Of a stretch of DNA of 64,000 nucleotides, positions 30,721-39,980 are shown piece after piece. This stretch comes from Deltaproteobacteria bacterium (lineage in GTDB: Bacteria; Myxococcota_A; UBA796; UBA9615), in NCBI GenBank assembly GCA_023954745.1, contig JAGSHC010000002.1, positions 49,526 to 113,525 of the forward strand, in the 5' to 3' direction. Made by a program: the position numbers and the translations under genes. Under the pieces are notes generated by a model that had not been told where the DNA came from, did not search any database, and saw only the letters and a list, made by a program, of their open reading frames with translations. Each line of letters starts with the position of its first letter. The stretch's first letter is position 1.

Positions 30721-30825
30721 GTGCGCGGCGGGTCGCTGGACTCCCTCCAGGTGGAGCCCGCGGTCATGGGCGCCGAGCTCGAGACCGCCTGGGGGATCGA
30801 CGCGGACGCCGTCCTCGCCCTGTAG
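30721..30825 (+). CDS. Candidate small ORF or gene remnant (34 codons)
   Basis: GTG start; VRGGSLDSLQVEPAVMGAELETAWGIDADAVLAL*; all 34 codons end in G or C. Confidence 0.3.
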   Translation: MRGGSLDSLQVEPAVMGAELETAWGIDADAVLAL

Positions 30826-31021
30826 GCGTCCTCCCTCGGCGGTGCGCCCCAGGGCTGGTCTCCGGACTGACCAGTCCCCTCCCGCCACAACCGCACTTGT
30901 GGAGGCGATGAACACGAGCGCAACAAACAAACCACCTCGCGATCGATCGTCTCGCAACACGCCCGGAGGAAAAAGGGGCCGCTCCGCAAGGAACCTCCCC
31001 CGAAGCGAACGGTCTGCCCCC

Positions 31022-32965
31022 ATGAAGCGACACCAGCTCCTCGCCCTCCTCCTCCTCGCCCTGCCCACGCTCGGAAACGATGACTGTGGCGGCGTCGAAG
31101 CCGAGCTCCCGGGCGACACCGAGGTGGACCTTCCCGGCGGCATCACCGACGGCGCAGAGCTGAGCGACCTGGCTGGAGAGTGCGCGCCGGCTTCCTTCCT
31201 CTACTGCGGCAACACGGTGGAGGGCGACACCACCGACTGGAACACCGGCATCACCGACGTCATCGACGGGTACCCCGTCAGCGTCGGCAGCTACGCCGGT
31301 GGCGAGATCGCCTGGGCCTTCCGCGCCACGGTCACTGAGACGGCGAGCTTCTCTCTCATCGACCCCGAGCCCACGGTCATCAACCACGACATCTTCATCC
31401 TCGAGGCGGGCAGCGAAGGCACCTGCCAGTCGGCCGATGCGGTGGCGCGGGGCTTCAACTCCATCGACTTCGACGTGGTCGCCGGGAACACCTACTTCGT
31501 CGTGCTCGACAGCTTCGAGGGTGAAGGCGGCGCTTTCTCCGCCGAGCTCAGCTGCACCGGCGAGGCCGGAGAGGTCACCCCTCCCCCGACGGCCGACCTG
31601 CCCAGCACTGAGGTCTACTTCTCTCCCCTCGCCGAGGAGGACAGCCACCTCGCCCGCACCGCCGAGCTCATCGACGGCGCGCAGTCGACCCTCGACATCG
31701 CGATGTACAGCTTCAGCTACACGCCCATGATGGACGCCCTGCAGCGGGCCCAGGACCGCGGGGTCTCCATCCGGATCATGACCTTCGACTCGGCGAAGCA
31801 CCGCAAGAGCCCCGAGGACACGCGCTCGGCAGCGCTCGAGGACATGGGTATCGAGGTCCGATGGGTCAACAAGATCCAGCATCACAAGTTCGTCATCGTC
31901 GACGGCCCACGGGACGACCTCAGCAAGGCCGACGACGCCTGGCTCGTCACCGGCTCGGGCAACTGGTCCTGGTCGGCGGGCACTCGCTACGACGAGAACA
32001 CGGTGGTCGTGCAAGGAGACGAGGCCCTGGTGCTCTCCTTCCAGCAGGAGTTCGACCTGCTGTGGGACAACAGCCGCGATCTCGTCTGGAACGAGAGCAT
32101 CGGCCACATCGACAGCGCCGGTGTCACCGATGCCGACATCGACGCCGCCGACAGCTTCGCCGAGCCGACCTTCACGTCGGCGAACATGACGACCTTCGTG
32201 CACTCCACCCACGGCCCGGGGTTCCGCACCACCAGCGGGAGCGGCGCCGCCCGCAACGAGATCGCAGACGTCATCCTCAGCGCCGAGGACAGCATCTGGA
32301 TCGCCTCGGGCCACCTGCGCAGCCGTCAGATCGTGGATGCCCTGACGAAGGCCGTGGACGAGCGTCCCTCCCTCGATGTGCGGGTGTACCTCGATGGGCA
32401 GGAGTACACGAGCACGGAGCGCCACACGGTGGAGGTGGAGAAGTTCGACGCCTGCATGGCGAACGCGTCGACCCCCACGCAGCGGAACAACTGCAACGAC
32501 ATGGGCGTGCACTTCGGATACGACCTCGCTGAGGCGAACATTCCGCTCCGCTACAAGCACTACAGCTACCGCTGGCACTACAGCTACGCGGTCCAGATGC
32601 ACCACAAGTACGTCATCGTCGACGGAACGCGGGTGGCGTCGGGCTCCTACAACTTCAGCAACAACGCCGAGCACGACACCATGGAGAACGTGGTGGTCTA
32701 CGAGGCCGTGGACTACCCCGCCCTGGTGGCCGGCTTCGTCGAGAACTTCGAGACCATCTGGGTCACCGGCCTCGACGGTCGCTACGACGCCCTGCTGGAC
32801 GAGGTGAGCAACGGCACCGGCGAGATCCCGCTGGTCTACGACTCCATGGCGCTGACGCACCAGCAGGTGAAGGCCCTCAAGGACGCCATCGCCGCCGCCT
32901 GCGCGGACATCGACACCGAGGACTTCCGGCGCTTTCCCCGCCGTCACACCACCTGCGCCCGCTGA
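31022..32965 (+). CDS. Secreted phospholipase D-like protein with two HKD-type motifs
   Basis: Signal peptide; HHKFVIVDGPRDD...TGSGNWS and HHKYVIVDGTRVASGSYNFS. Confidence 0.92.
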   Translation: MKRHQLLALLLLALPTLGNDDCGGVEAELPGDTEVDLPGGITDGAELSDLAGECAPASFLYCGNTVEGDTTDWNTGITDVIDGYPVSVGSYAGGEIAWAFRATVTETASFSLIDPEPTVINHDIFILEAGSEGTCQSADAVARGFNSIDFDVVAGNTYFVVLDSFEGEGGAFSAELSCTGEAGEVTPPPTADLPSTEVYFSPLAEEDSHLARTAELIDGAQSTLDIAMYSFSYTPMMDALQRAQDRGVSIRIMTFDSAKHRKSPEDTRSAALEDMGIEVRWVNKIQHHKFVIVDGPRDDLSKADDAWLVTGSGNWSWSAGTRYDENTVVVQGDEALVLSFQQEFDLLWDNSRDLVWNESIGHIDSAGVTDADIDAADSFAEPTFTSANMTTFVHSTHGPGFRTTSGSGAARNEIADVILSAEDSIWIASGHLRSRQIVDALTKAVDERPSLDVRVYLDGQEYTSTERHTVEVEKFDACMANASTPTQRNNCNDMGVHFGYDLAEANIPLRYKHYSYRWHYSYAVQMHHKYVIVDGTRVASGSYNFSNNAEHDTMENVVVYEAVDYPALVAGFVENFETIWVTGLDGRYDALLDEVSNGTGEIPLVYDSMALTHQQVKALKDAIAAACADIDTEDFRRFPRRHTTCAR

Positions 32966-32996
32966 GGTCAGGGGGCAGCAGCCCCTCGCTCGCGGC

Positions 32997-33446
32997 TCAG
33001 CCCTTCGGGTACCGCTCGGCCATCACGGACAGCGAGTCCGTCACGAGCTCTCGGAGCACCGTGGCGTCGACGTCGGTGAGACGCTTGATGTAGAGGCAGG
33101 ACTTGCCGAGCTTGTGCTTGCCCAACCGGGTGAGAAGCTCGGCTCGCTCTTCGTAGCCATCCATGATGTAGAGCGTCAGGTCACGCTTGCGCGGGGCGAA
33201 CCCGATCCGCATCCACTCGCCCTCGCGCCCCGAGGCGTAGCGGTAGTGGTAGTGCCCGAACCCAACAATGGTCTTGCCCCACATGCGCGGCGGCGCGCCG
33301 GAGACCTCCTCCATCAGCGCGGCGATGGCGACACAATCGGCGCGCTTTGCGTCGTCCTCGATGGAGTCGAGGAACGACTGCACGCTTGCGTCGTTCTCCT
33401 TGGTCTTGAGCTCGGCCATCACTGCCTCCGGTCGCGGGTACGCCAT
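32997..33446 (-). CDS. DUF1801-like domain protein
   Basis: VVSGAPPRMWGKTIVGFGHYHYRYASGREGEWMRIGFAPRKRDLTLYI-type sequence. Confidence 0.85.
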   Translation of the reverse strand: MAYPRPEAVMAELKTKENDASVQSFLDSIEDDAKRADCVAIAALMEEVSGAPPRMWGKTIVGFGHYHYRYASGREGEWMRIGFAPRKRDLTLYIMDGYEERAELLTRLGKHKLGKSCLYIKRLTDVDATVLRELVTDSLSVMAERYPKG

Positions 33447-33469
33447 CGTACTCACTAGACTGCCCCCCG

Positions 33470-34405
33470 ATGAACACCGACCCGACCGAAGGGGTGCGAT
33501 CGCGGGGCATGGCTCCAGGAGGCACCCCGCGCACCAGCTGCCCCCTGTGTGAGGGCACGAGTCTGAAGCCCACCCTCCGCCTGCGCGACCGCCAGCTGCT
33601 CACCTGCAGCGAGTGTGGGGTGCGGGTCACGGACACCTACGCCGATGGCGACGCGGTCGCCGACTACTACACCGAGATCGAGGCCCACCACGGCAAGCTC
33701 GGGACGAGTCTCGCGGACCGCGACGGAGCCTTGCGGGCCATCGCTCGGGACCAGGCAGACCGCATGGAGTCCCTGTGCGGCCCTCGACGGTTCGGCACCT
33801 TCCTCGAGATTGGATGTTCTCGCGGGCATCTGCTGGAAGAGATGCAGAACCGTGGCTGGCGCGTGCAAGGGATCGAGGTGTCACGCCGCTCCGCCGCCGA
33901 GGCGGCCGGCCGAATCGACGGGAGCGTGCACTGCGGCACGCCGGAGGACGCGCCCTTCGCGCCCGGGAGCATGCAACGCATCGCCATGTTCGACGTGCTT
34001 GCGCACCTTCCGGAGCCGCGGCGCACGCTGGCTGCGGTCGAGCGGCTCCTCGCCCCGGGTGGCGAGCTGTTGCTGAGCACCGTCAACGAAGACTGGCGTC
34101 TGGTGCCCGCGTTCCTCGCGGCCTTCAAGCTCGCCCCGGCGCGCACGGCGGGCATGCGGGACGAGATGTACGAGGGGCAGCACTACTGCTACTTCCGGGC
34201 GAGCAACGTAGGTCAGCTGCTGGAGTCAGTGGGCCTGACCCTGCACGCCGTGCGACCCATCGAGCCCCTCAGCACACGGTTCTTCGTGCACCAGTACGGC
34301 TGGAAGCGGAGGCTGGCGCTGCTGGGGATGGTGCAGGCAGACCGCCTGCTGCGGTCGAGCCGCAAGATGATCGTGCTGGCGAAGAAACCAGCGCCGAAGT
34401 TCTAG
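33470..34405 (+). CDS. Class I SAM methyltransferase with N-terminal zinc-ribbon-like motif
   Basis: CPLCEG...CSECG; FLEIGCSRGHLLEEM; MFDVLAHLPEPRRTL. Confidence 0.9.
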   Translation: MNTDPTEGVRSRGMAPGGTPRTSCPLCEGTSLKPTLRLRDRQLLTCSECGVRVTDTYADGDAVADYYTEIEAHHGKLGTSLADRDGALRAIARDQADRMESLCGPRRFGTFLEIGCSRGHLLEEMQNRGWRVQGIEVSRRSAAEAAGRIDGSVHCGTPEDAPFAPGSMQRIAMFDVLAHLPEPRRTLAAVERLLAPGGELLLSTVNEDWRLVPAFLAAFKLAPARTAGMRDEMYEGQHYCYFRASNVGQLLESVGLTLHAVRPIEPLSTRFFVHQYGWKRRLALLGMVQADRLLRSSRKMIVLAKKPAPKF

Positions 34406-34422
34406 TCGGGCCGCAGCGCGGG

Positions 34423-35220
34423 CTACTCGCCCTGCACCTTGTCCATGGCCTTCTCGGCGCCCTCTTCGACGGCTTCCTTGGCGTCCTCGGCGGTGTCCTC
34501 CGCCTTCTCGCCAGCGTCTTCTGCCGTGTCCTCGGCGTCGGCAGCGGTGTCCTCGGCCACCTCCTTCGCGTCGGCGGCGGTCTCCTCGACGGCCTCCTTG
34601 GCGTCGGCAGCGGTGTCGGCGGCCTCGGCGGCCTCCTTGCGCTCGACCTTGCGGTCACGGACCTTCGTCTCCTCGACGGGGGCCCCCGGCGCAGCGGCGG
34701 TCATCGTGGCGGCGGTGAAGGAGCTCGTCAGCGCCGCGCTCATGGCGTCGAGGTTCTCCATGCGAGCCTTCTTCTTGCCGTAGGCCACGGCCCGCATGAT
34801 GAGGTTGCGCCCCTCCCAGTGGAACACCCAGCTGCGCGACGAGGTCCGCATCTTGTGCTCGAGCACGACGCGGGCCTCTTGGCCGGCCACGGTCGTCTCC
34901 TGGATTCCACCGGGCGAACGACGCTCCGTGTAGTAGCGCCCCAGGTTGCTCATGATCAGGTCGATCTGCCCCGGGTCCTGCTTGTAGGGCGAGGGCACCT
35001 CGATGATGTTCACCTGGCCCCAGTCCCCGCCCAGCCACATGCGCTTCTGCTCGTTTCCGAGGTTGCTGTGGTCCTTGAGCCCCACACAGTCGACCTTGAC
35101 CTCGAAGGTTCCGAGGAGATCGGTGTAGGTGCAGTCCTCGGCGGCGGCGGGCGTGGCCAGGAGGGCAACTCCGGCGAGGCTGAGGAGCGCGACACACGCG
35201 CGGGAAGACAGAGACGACAT
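34423..35220 (-). CDS. Secreted protein with C-terminal Ala/Glu-rich helical repeat
   Basis: Signal peptide; AADAKEAVEETAADAKEVAEDTAADAEDTAEDAGEKAEDTAEDAKEAVEE. Confidence 0.8.
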   Translation of the reverse strand: MSSLSSRACVALLSLAGVALLATPAAAEDCTYTDLLGTFEVKVDCVGLKDHSNLGNEQKRMWLGGDWGQVNIIEVPSPYKQDPGQIDLIMSNLGRYYTERRSPGGIQETTVAGQEARVVLEHKMRTSSRSWVFHWEGRNLIMRAVAYGKKKARMENLDAMSAALTSSFTAATMTAAAPGAPVEETKVRDRKVERKEAAEAADTAADAKEAVEETAADAKEVAEDTAADAEDTAEDAGEKAEDTAEDAKEAVEEGAEKAMDKVQGE

Positions 35221-35312
35221 GGGCTTCTCCTAGAAGGCGCGGAGGATGCCAGCGGGCAGGGAGGGCGGCAAGTCAAGGCCTCGCAAGGCATTGCGCAGCC
35301 ACGATGCGTCAA

Positions 35313-35396
35313 ACACCCTCGCCAGCCCTGAGCGGGTGTGTTATCCCTCTTGCTGACTCAGGTACCCCGATGCCCGAGAGGGCACCGGGGTTTTTT
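35313..35396 (+). promoter_or_regulatory. infC leader with candidate attenuator (intrinsic terminator 364-396)
   Basis: accccg-a-tgccc-gaga-gggca-c-cggggT followed by tttttt; upstream acaccc/gggtgt stem and cctgag/ctcagg complement. Confidence 0.72.
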
Positions 35397-35421
35397 CGTT
35401 CCAGAACACAGGAGGTGTGAA

Positions 35422-35979
35422 ATTCGTCGCAGGCGTCATTTGCCGCAGATGCCCCAAAACCGGGGCCCGCGGATCAACCGGCAGATCCGTATCAGTCCCA
35501 TTCGACTGATTGACGGTGAGGGAAACCAGGTCGGAATCATCGAGACCTACGAGGCCATGAAGATGGCTGAGGAGTCTGGGCTGGACCTCGTCGAGGTGTC
35601 CCCCCAGGCCCGTCCACCAGTGTGCAAGCTGATGGACTACGGTCGCCACAAGTACGAAAAGAACCGGCAGGAGCGTGCGCAGAACAAGAAAACTGCGGAC
35701 AACACTCCTAAGGAAATCCGGTTCCGTCCCAACACGGACACGCACGATCTCGAAGTGAAGATCGGCAAGGCCCGCAAGTTCCTCGAGAACGGGAGCAAGG
35801 TGCGGATGACCGTGCGCTTCCGTGGCTCCGAGATGCGGCGTCAGGACGTGGGACGCGCAACGCTGCGCAAGGCCACCGAGATGCTCAAGGACATCGGCAA
35901 GCTCGAGAACTCGATTCCCGAGATGAACGGTCGCATGCTCTCGGTCACTATGGCTCCCGCCGCGCCTACGAAGTCGTAG
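35422..35979 (+). CDS. infC: Translation initiation factor IF-3, probable AUU start
   Basis: GPRINRQIRISPIRLIDGEGNQVG...ARPPVCKLMDYGRHKYE; AGGAGG at 35410-35415, 6 nt before in-frame ATT at 35422; first in-frame ATG only at 35449. Confidence 0.9.
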   Translation: MRRRRHLPQMPQNRGPRINRQIRISPIRLIDGEGNQVGIIETYEAMKMAEESGLDLVEVSPQARPPVCKLMDYGRHKYEKNRQERAQNKKTADNTPKEIRFRPNTDTHDLEVKIGKARKFLENGSKVRMTVRFRGSEMRRQDVGRATLRKATEMLKDIGKLENSIPEMNGRMLSVTMAPAAPTKS

Positions 35980-36003
35980 CCGGTCCGCCGTAGCGAACTG
36001 ATC

Positions 36004-36055
36004 GACGCCTCCCGAGGCGTCACCTGTCGAAGAGCCCCCTCCCGAGGGGGCTCTT
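36004..36055 (+). terminator. Double hairpin terminator region after infC
   Basis: gacgcctc-cc-gaggcgtc (36004-36021) and aagagccccctc-cc-gagggggctctt (36030-36055). Confidence 0.75.
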
Positions 36056-36094
36056 CTGCTTGGGGGAGCCCGGTGGCGAGGGCCCCCTTGTGCA

Positions 36095-37193
36095 TCACCC
36101 GGCGGAGGCGTCCTCCTGGAGGGCTCGGCTCGCGAGCATCCCGCAGGCCGCGTGACGCGCCTTGCCCCCCGAGTACCGGCGCACGATGGGCACGCCCAGG
36201 ACTTGTAGCCCGCTGAGGAACCGCGCCCGCTCGGCGTCCGACGGAGGTCTGAAGCCATCCGCGCGGGCATCGTTGACGTCGATGAGGTTCAGGCGGAGGG
36301 GCAGGTCTCCGAGTAGCTCCCGCAGCGCGTCGATCTCGGCCTGGTCCGTGTTGACCCCGGCCATGAGGACCCAGGCAACGGTCAACAGACCCGGTCGGGA
36401 CGCAGCGTGGTCCCGCAGCGTCTGTGCCACCTCCTCGAGCGGGAAGCGCCCCGCCACCGGCAACAGCTCCGCCCGGCGCTCGGCGAGCGCGGATGTCAGC
36501 GAGACGATGAGGCGAAAACGATGCCCCTCCTCGGTGAACCGCCGAATCGCGGGCAGCAAGCCAACCGTGGAGATGGAGATGGACTCGGCGCGAATGCGGC
36601 CGCCGCAGGGATGACTCAGCACCTCGGCGGCGCGGATCACCTCGTCGTAGTTGTGCAGCGGCTCGCCCTGTCCCATGAACACAGCGCCCGTCACCCGACC
36701 TGGCGCCTCGTCGCGCACGGTGAGAAACGCAGAGACCATCTCCCAGGCCTTCAGGTTGCGGGTCAGCCCGAGCCGGCCCGTCGCGCAGAAGACGCACTGC
36801 ATGGCGCAGCCCACCTGGCTGCTGAGGCACACCGTGAAGCGCCCCTCCTTGTGCAAGGGAATGCGCACTGCTTCGGTGAGCGCACCGTCGGGTGAGCGCA
36901 GCAGGTACTTGACGAAGCCATCGGCGGGGTCGGTGACGCGCTCCACGACCTCGAGGCGTTGGGCCTCGGTGTGAGCCAGGACGTCAGCGACGAACGACTT
37001 CGCCAGTGGCTTCCGGGTGGCGTACAGGTCGGACTCGCCATCGCTCAGGAGGTGCGCGAGCGCACGTCGGCATTGGTCGAGCCGAGCGGACACCCCGATG
37101 TCAGCAAGGTGCGCGTACAGGTCGTCGGGCCGCAATCCCAGGAGGGACGGACGGCCGCTGAACGTGTTCGGAGCGTCGTCGTTGCGCTGCATT
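36095..37193 (-). CDS. rlmN: RlmN/Cfr-like 23S rRNA adenine methyltransferase
   Basis: SSQVGCAMQCVFCATGRLGLTRNL, FMGQGEPLHNYDEV, C-terminal KARHAACGML. Confidence 0.88.
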
Positions 37194-37304
37194 GCACCTT
37201 CTATAGCCCCGCAGGACTGCTCATGGGCTGCCGCTGATATCCTCTCCACATCCACCAACCGAGCCGACCGTGCTCGAACCTGGGGAATCGTTGTGGCCGT
37301 GAAC

Positions 37305-38006
37305 ATGGACGTGGTGCTCGCCGAGTGGAAGGCGAGAACGCTCTCGGAATACCGATGCGCGAGCGTCACGGGAGAGTTGCTCCTGTGGCTGATGCGGCTG
37401 GGCTTCAGCTCGGAGGTCATTCAGCAGTGCCACAAGGTGCTGGGGGAGGAGCTCGAGCACAGCGACATCTGCTGGGAGGTCTACGCGACCCTCGGCGGGG
37501 ACGACGACCCGCTCGAGTGCGCCGAAGGCAGCCTCGTGATCCCCCACGCATACGGGGAGGCCAGCTTCGACCGGCTCGTGCTGTTCGTCATCGACCACTT
37601 CTGCATCGGTGAGACCCTCGCCGCGCCCCTCTTCGAGGCCATGACCGACAAGGTCGCCAAGGCGGGCCCGAAGACGGCCGTGAAGCGTCTCGCGAAGGAC
37701 ACGGCCGGGCACAAGGACTTCGGCTGGGCGGTGCTGGACGAGGCCATCGAGCAGGACGACACGTACGTCCTGAATCTCGCGAAGAAGCACCTGCCGACGT
37801 TCCTCACCCGGGTCGAGACGGCGTGGGGATACATCCCGGAGCGTTGGAAGGAGCCCGTCGGCCCCGAAGAGGGCAAGTACGGCCTCATTCCGCGCGCCGT
37901 CTACAAGCGCATCTTCTATCAGGAGATTGCCGAGAGCGTGCTCCCCGAGTTGGACGCCCGGAACCTCCCGGGTCGTCAGGCGTGGAGCAAGCGCAAGAAG
38001 AGGTGA
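37305..38006 (+). CDS. Hypothetical protein
   Basis: Coding-like ORF with Met start; stop overlaps the next GTG. Confidence 0.7.
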   Translation: MDVVLAEWKARTLSEYRCASVTGELLLWLMRLGFSSEVIQQCHKVLGEELEHSDICWEVYATLGGDDDPLECAEGSLVIPHAYGEASFDRLVLFVIDHFCIGETLAAPLFEAMTDKVAKAGPKTAVKRLAKDTAGHKDFGWAVLDEAIEQDDTYVLNLAKKHLPTFLTRVETAWGYIPERWKEPVGPEEGKYGLIPRAVYKRIFYQEIAESVLPELDARNLPGRQAWSKRKKR

Positions 38007-39307
38007 GCGTGCCCGAGTCCGTCCCGCCAGCGACCCACGACCTGCTGGCCTTCGTCGAAGACAGCCCCACCCCCTGGCACGCCGTCGCAGAGGCCCAATC
38101 GCGCCTCGATGCGAAGGGCTACGTGCAGGTTCACGAAGCCGACGCCGAGTGGAACCTCGCACCCGGAACCAAGGCCTACGTCATCCGCGATGGCGGCTCG
38201 ATCGTCGCGTGGACGATGGGACGCAAGGCCGCGGTGGACGCCGGTTTCCGCATCATTGGTGCTCACACCGACTCTCCGAACCTGCGGCTGAAGACCAGGC
38301 CCTCGGTGACCAAGGAGGGCTACGCCCAGCTGGGCCTTCAGACCTACGGCGGCGTGCTGCTGCACACGTGGTTCGACCGCGACCTCAGCCTCGCGGGCCG
38401 GGTGACGGTGCGCACTGGGAGCAATCCCCTCACTCTGGAGACGCGGCTTCTGCGCATCGACCGCCCGCTGTGTCGGATCCCGAACCTCGCGATCCACCTG
38501 AACCGCTCGGTGCGGACCGACGGATTCAAGCCCAACCAGCAGAGCCACTTGCCTGCGGTCTGGGGGATGGCCAGTGATGACCTGAGTGTGGAGGGCTTCC
38601 TGGCCGACGAGCTCGGAGTCGCCACCGAGGAGGTGCTCGCCTGGGACATGTGCCTGTACGACGTGCAGCCGCCCGCGGTGAGCGGGGTAGACAACGCATT
38701 CATCCACTGCCCGCGCCTCGACAACCTCGGCTCCACGCACGCGGCGCTGCTCGCGCTCCTGGACGCCGACCAGGCAGACACCACCGGGGTCGTCACGCTC
38801 TTCGACCACGAGGAGATCGGTAGCCGCACCAGCCGGGGGGCTGCCGGCTCTCTGACGAAGGACGTGCTGCGTCGCCTCGCGGGGGGGACCATGGAGCTCG
38901 CGCGGGCCACGGGCCGCTCGATGATGGTGTCCGCCGACATGGCGCACGGGGTGCACCCAAACTACGCGGACAAGCACGAGCCGGAGCACAAGCCGATGCT
39001 CAACGGCGGGCCGGTCATCAAGGCCCACGCCGACTGGAAGTACGCCACCGAGGCCGAGTCTGCGGCGGCGTTCCGAGGCTTGTGCGAGGACCACGGCGTG
39101 CCCGTGCAGGACTTCGTCACCCGCAGCGACCTCGCCTGCGGCTCCACCATCGGGCCCATCGTGTCGAGCGCTCTGGGGATCCGCACGGTGGATGTGGGCA
39201 ACGCCATGTGGTCGATGCACTCGATCCGCGAGATGGCGGGCAGTGAGGACCAGCCGCACATGGTGGCGGCGATGACGGCCTTCCTCGGCTGGGACCAGTC
39301 CTTCTGA
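38003..39307 (+). CDS. M18-family aminopeptidase
   Basis: DSPTPWHAVAEA, RIIGAHTDSPNLRLK, FDHEEIGS, SADMAHGVHPNY; GTG start in GTGA overlap. Confidence 0.93.
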   Translation: MSVPESVPPATHDLLAFVEDSPTPWHAVAEAQSRLDAKGYVQVHEADAEWNLAPGTKAYVIRDGGSIVAWTMGRKAAVDAGFRIIGAHTDSPNLRLKTRPSVTKEGYAQLGLQTYGGVLLHTWFDRDLSLAGRVTVRTGSNPLTLETRLLRIDRPLCRIPNLAIHLNRSVRTDGFKPNQQSHLPAVWGMASDDLSVEGFLADELGVATEEVLAWDMCLYDVQPPAVSGVDNAFIHCPRLDNLGSTHAALLALLDADQADTTGVVTLFDHEEIGSRTSRGAAGSLTKDVLRRLAGGTMELARATGRSMMVSADMAHGVHPNYADKHEPEHKPMLNGGPVIKAHADWKYATEAESAAAFRGLCEDHGVPVQDFVTRSDLACGSTIGPIVSSALGIRTVDVGNAMWSMHSIREMAGSEDQPHMVAAMTAFLGWDQSF

Positions 39308-39969
39308 CGTACGCGCTCAAGGAGATCTTCTTCACACTGCAGGGCGAGGGAGCGCATGCCGGTCGGGCTGCGGTCTTCGCGCGCTTTGCGGGCTGCAACC
39401 TGTGGTCGGGTCGAGAAGAAGACCGGGCGGAGGCGGCCTGCTGGTTCTGCGACACCGACTTCATCGGAACCGATGGGCCAGGGGGCGGCAAGTTCGCGAC
39501 GCCTGCGGACCTTGCGGCGAAGCTCCGCCGGGTGTGGGACACCGGCGACTCCGAGGGGCGAGTCGGGGTGACCCAGCGGGTCGGCGGGCAGCCGTACGTG
39601 GTGTTCACTGGCGGGGAGCCGATGCTGCAGCTGGACGGCGAGCTCCTGGCGGCGTGCCATGGGGCAGGGCTCGAGGTGGGGGTGGAGACCAACGGCACCC
39701 TCCCCGTGCCCGAGGGCGTGGACTGGATCTGCGTGTCTCCGAAGCCCAACAGCGAGGTGGTGCAGAGGACCGGGCACGAGCTGAAGCTGGTCCACCCGCA
39801 CGAGGTGTCACCGGAGAGCGTGCAGGACTGGGAGTTCGAGCACTTCTTCCTGCAGCCGCGGGACAGCTTCGGGGGCGAGGACTTCACCGCCCAGTGCGTC
39901 GCCTATTGCATGGCCCACCCGCAGTGGCAGCTGTCGATGCAGACCCACAAGATGCTGGGGATTCCTTAG
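39304..39969 (+). CDS. queE: 7-carboxy-7-deazaguanine synthase (QueE), likely non-ATG start
   Basis: KEIFFTLQGEGAHAGRAAVFARFAGCNLWSGREEDRAEAACWFCDTDF (CX14CX2C); FTGGEPMLQ; no in-frame ATG before the conserved N-terminus. Confidence 0.88.
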   Translation: MTYALKEIFFTLQGEGAHAGRAAVFARFAGCNLWSGREEDRAEAACWFCDTDFIGTDGPGGGKFATPADLAAKLRRVWDTGDSEGRVGVTQRVGGQPYVVFTGGEPMLQLDGELLAACHGAGLEVGVETNGTLPVPEGVDWICVSPKPNSEVVQRTGHELKLVHPHEVSPESVQDWEFEHFFLQPRDSFGGEDFTAQCVAYCMAHPQWQLSMQTHKMLGIP

Positions 39970-39980
39970 GGGAACCCGCT

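Noticed and set aside
31022-32965. PLD-like protein as an anti-phage defence nuclease
   Set aside because: Clear signal peptide and secreted-type N-terminal domain, no defence partners nearby; extracellular role more likely
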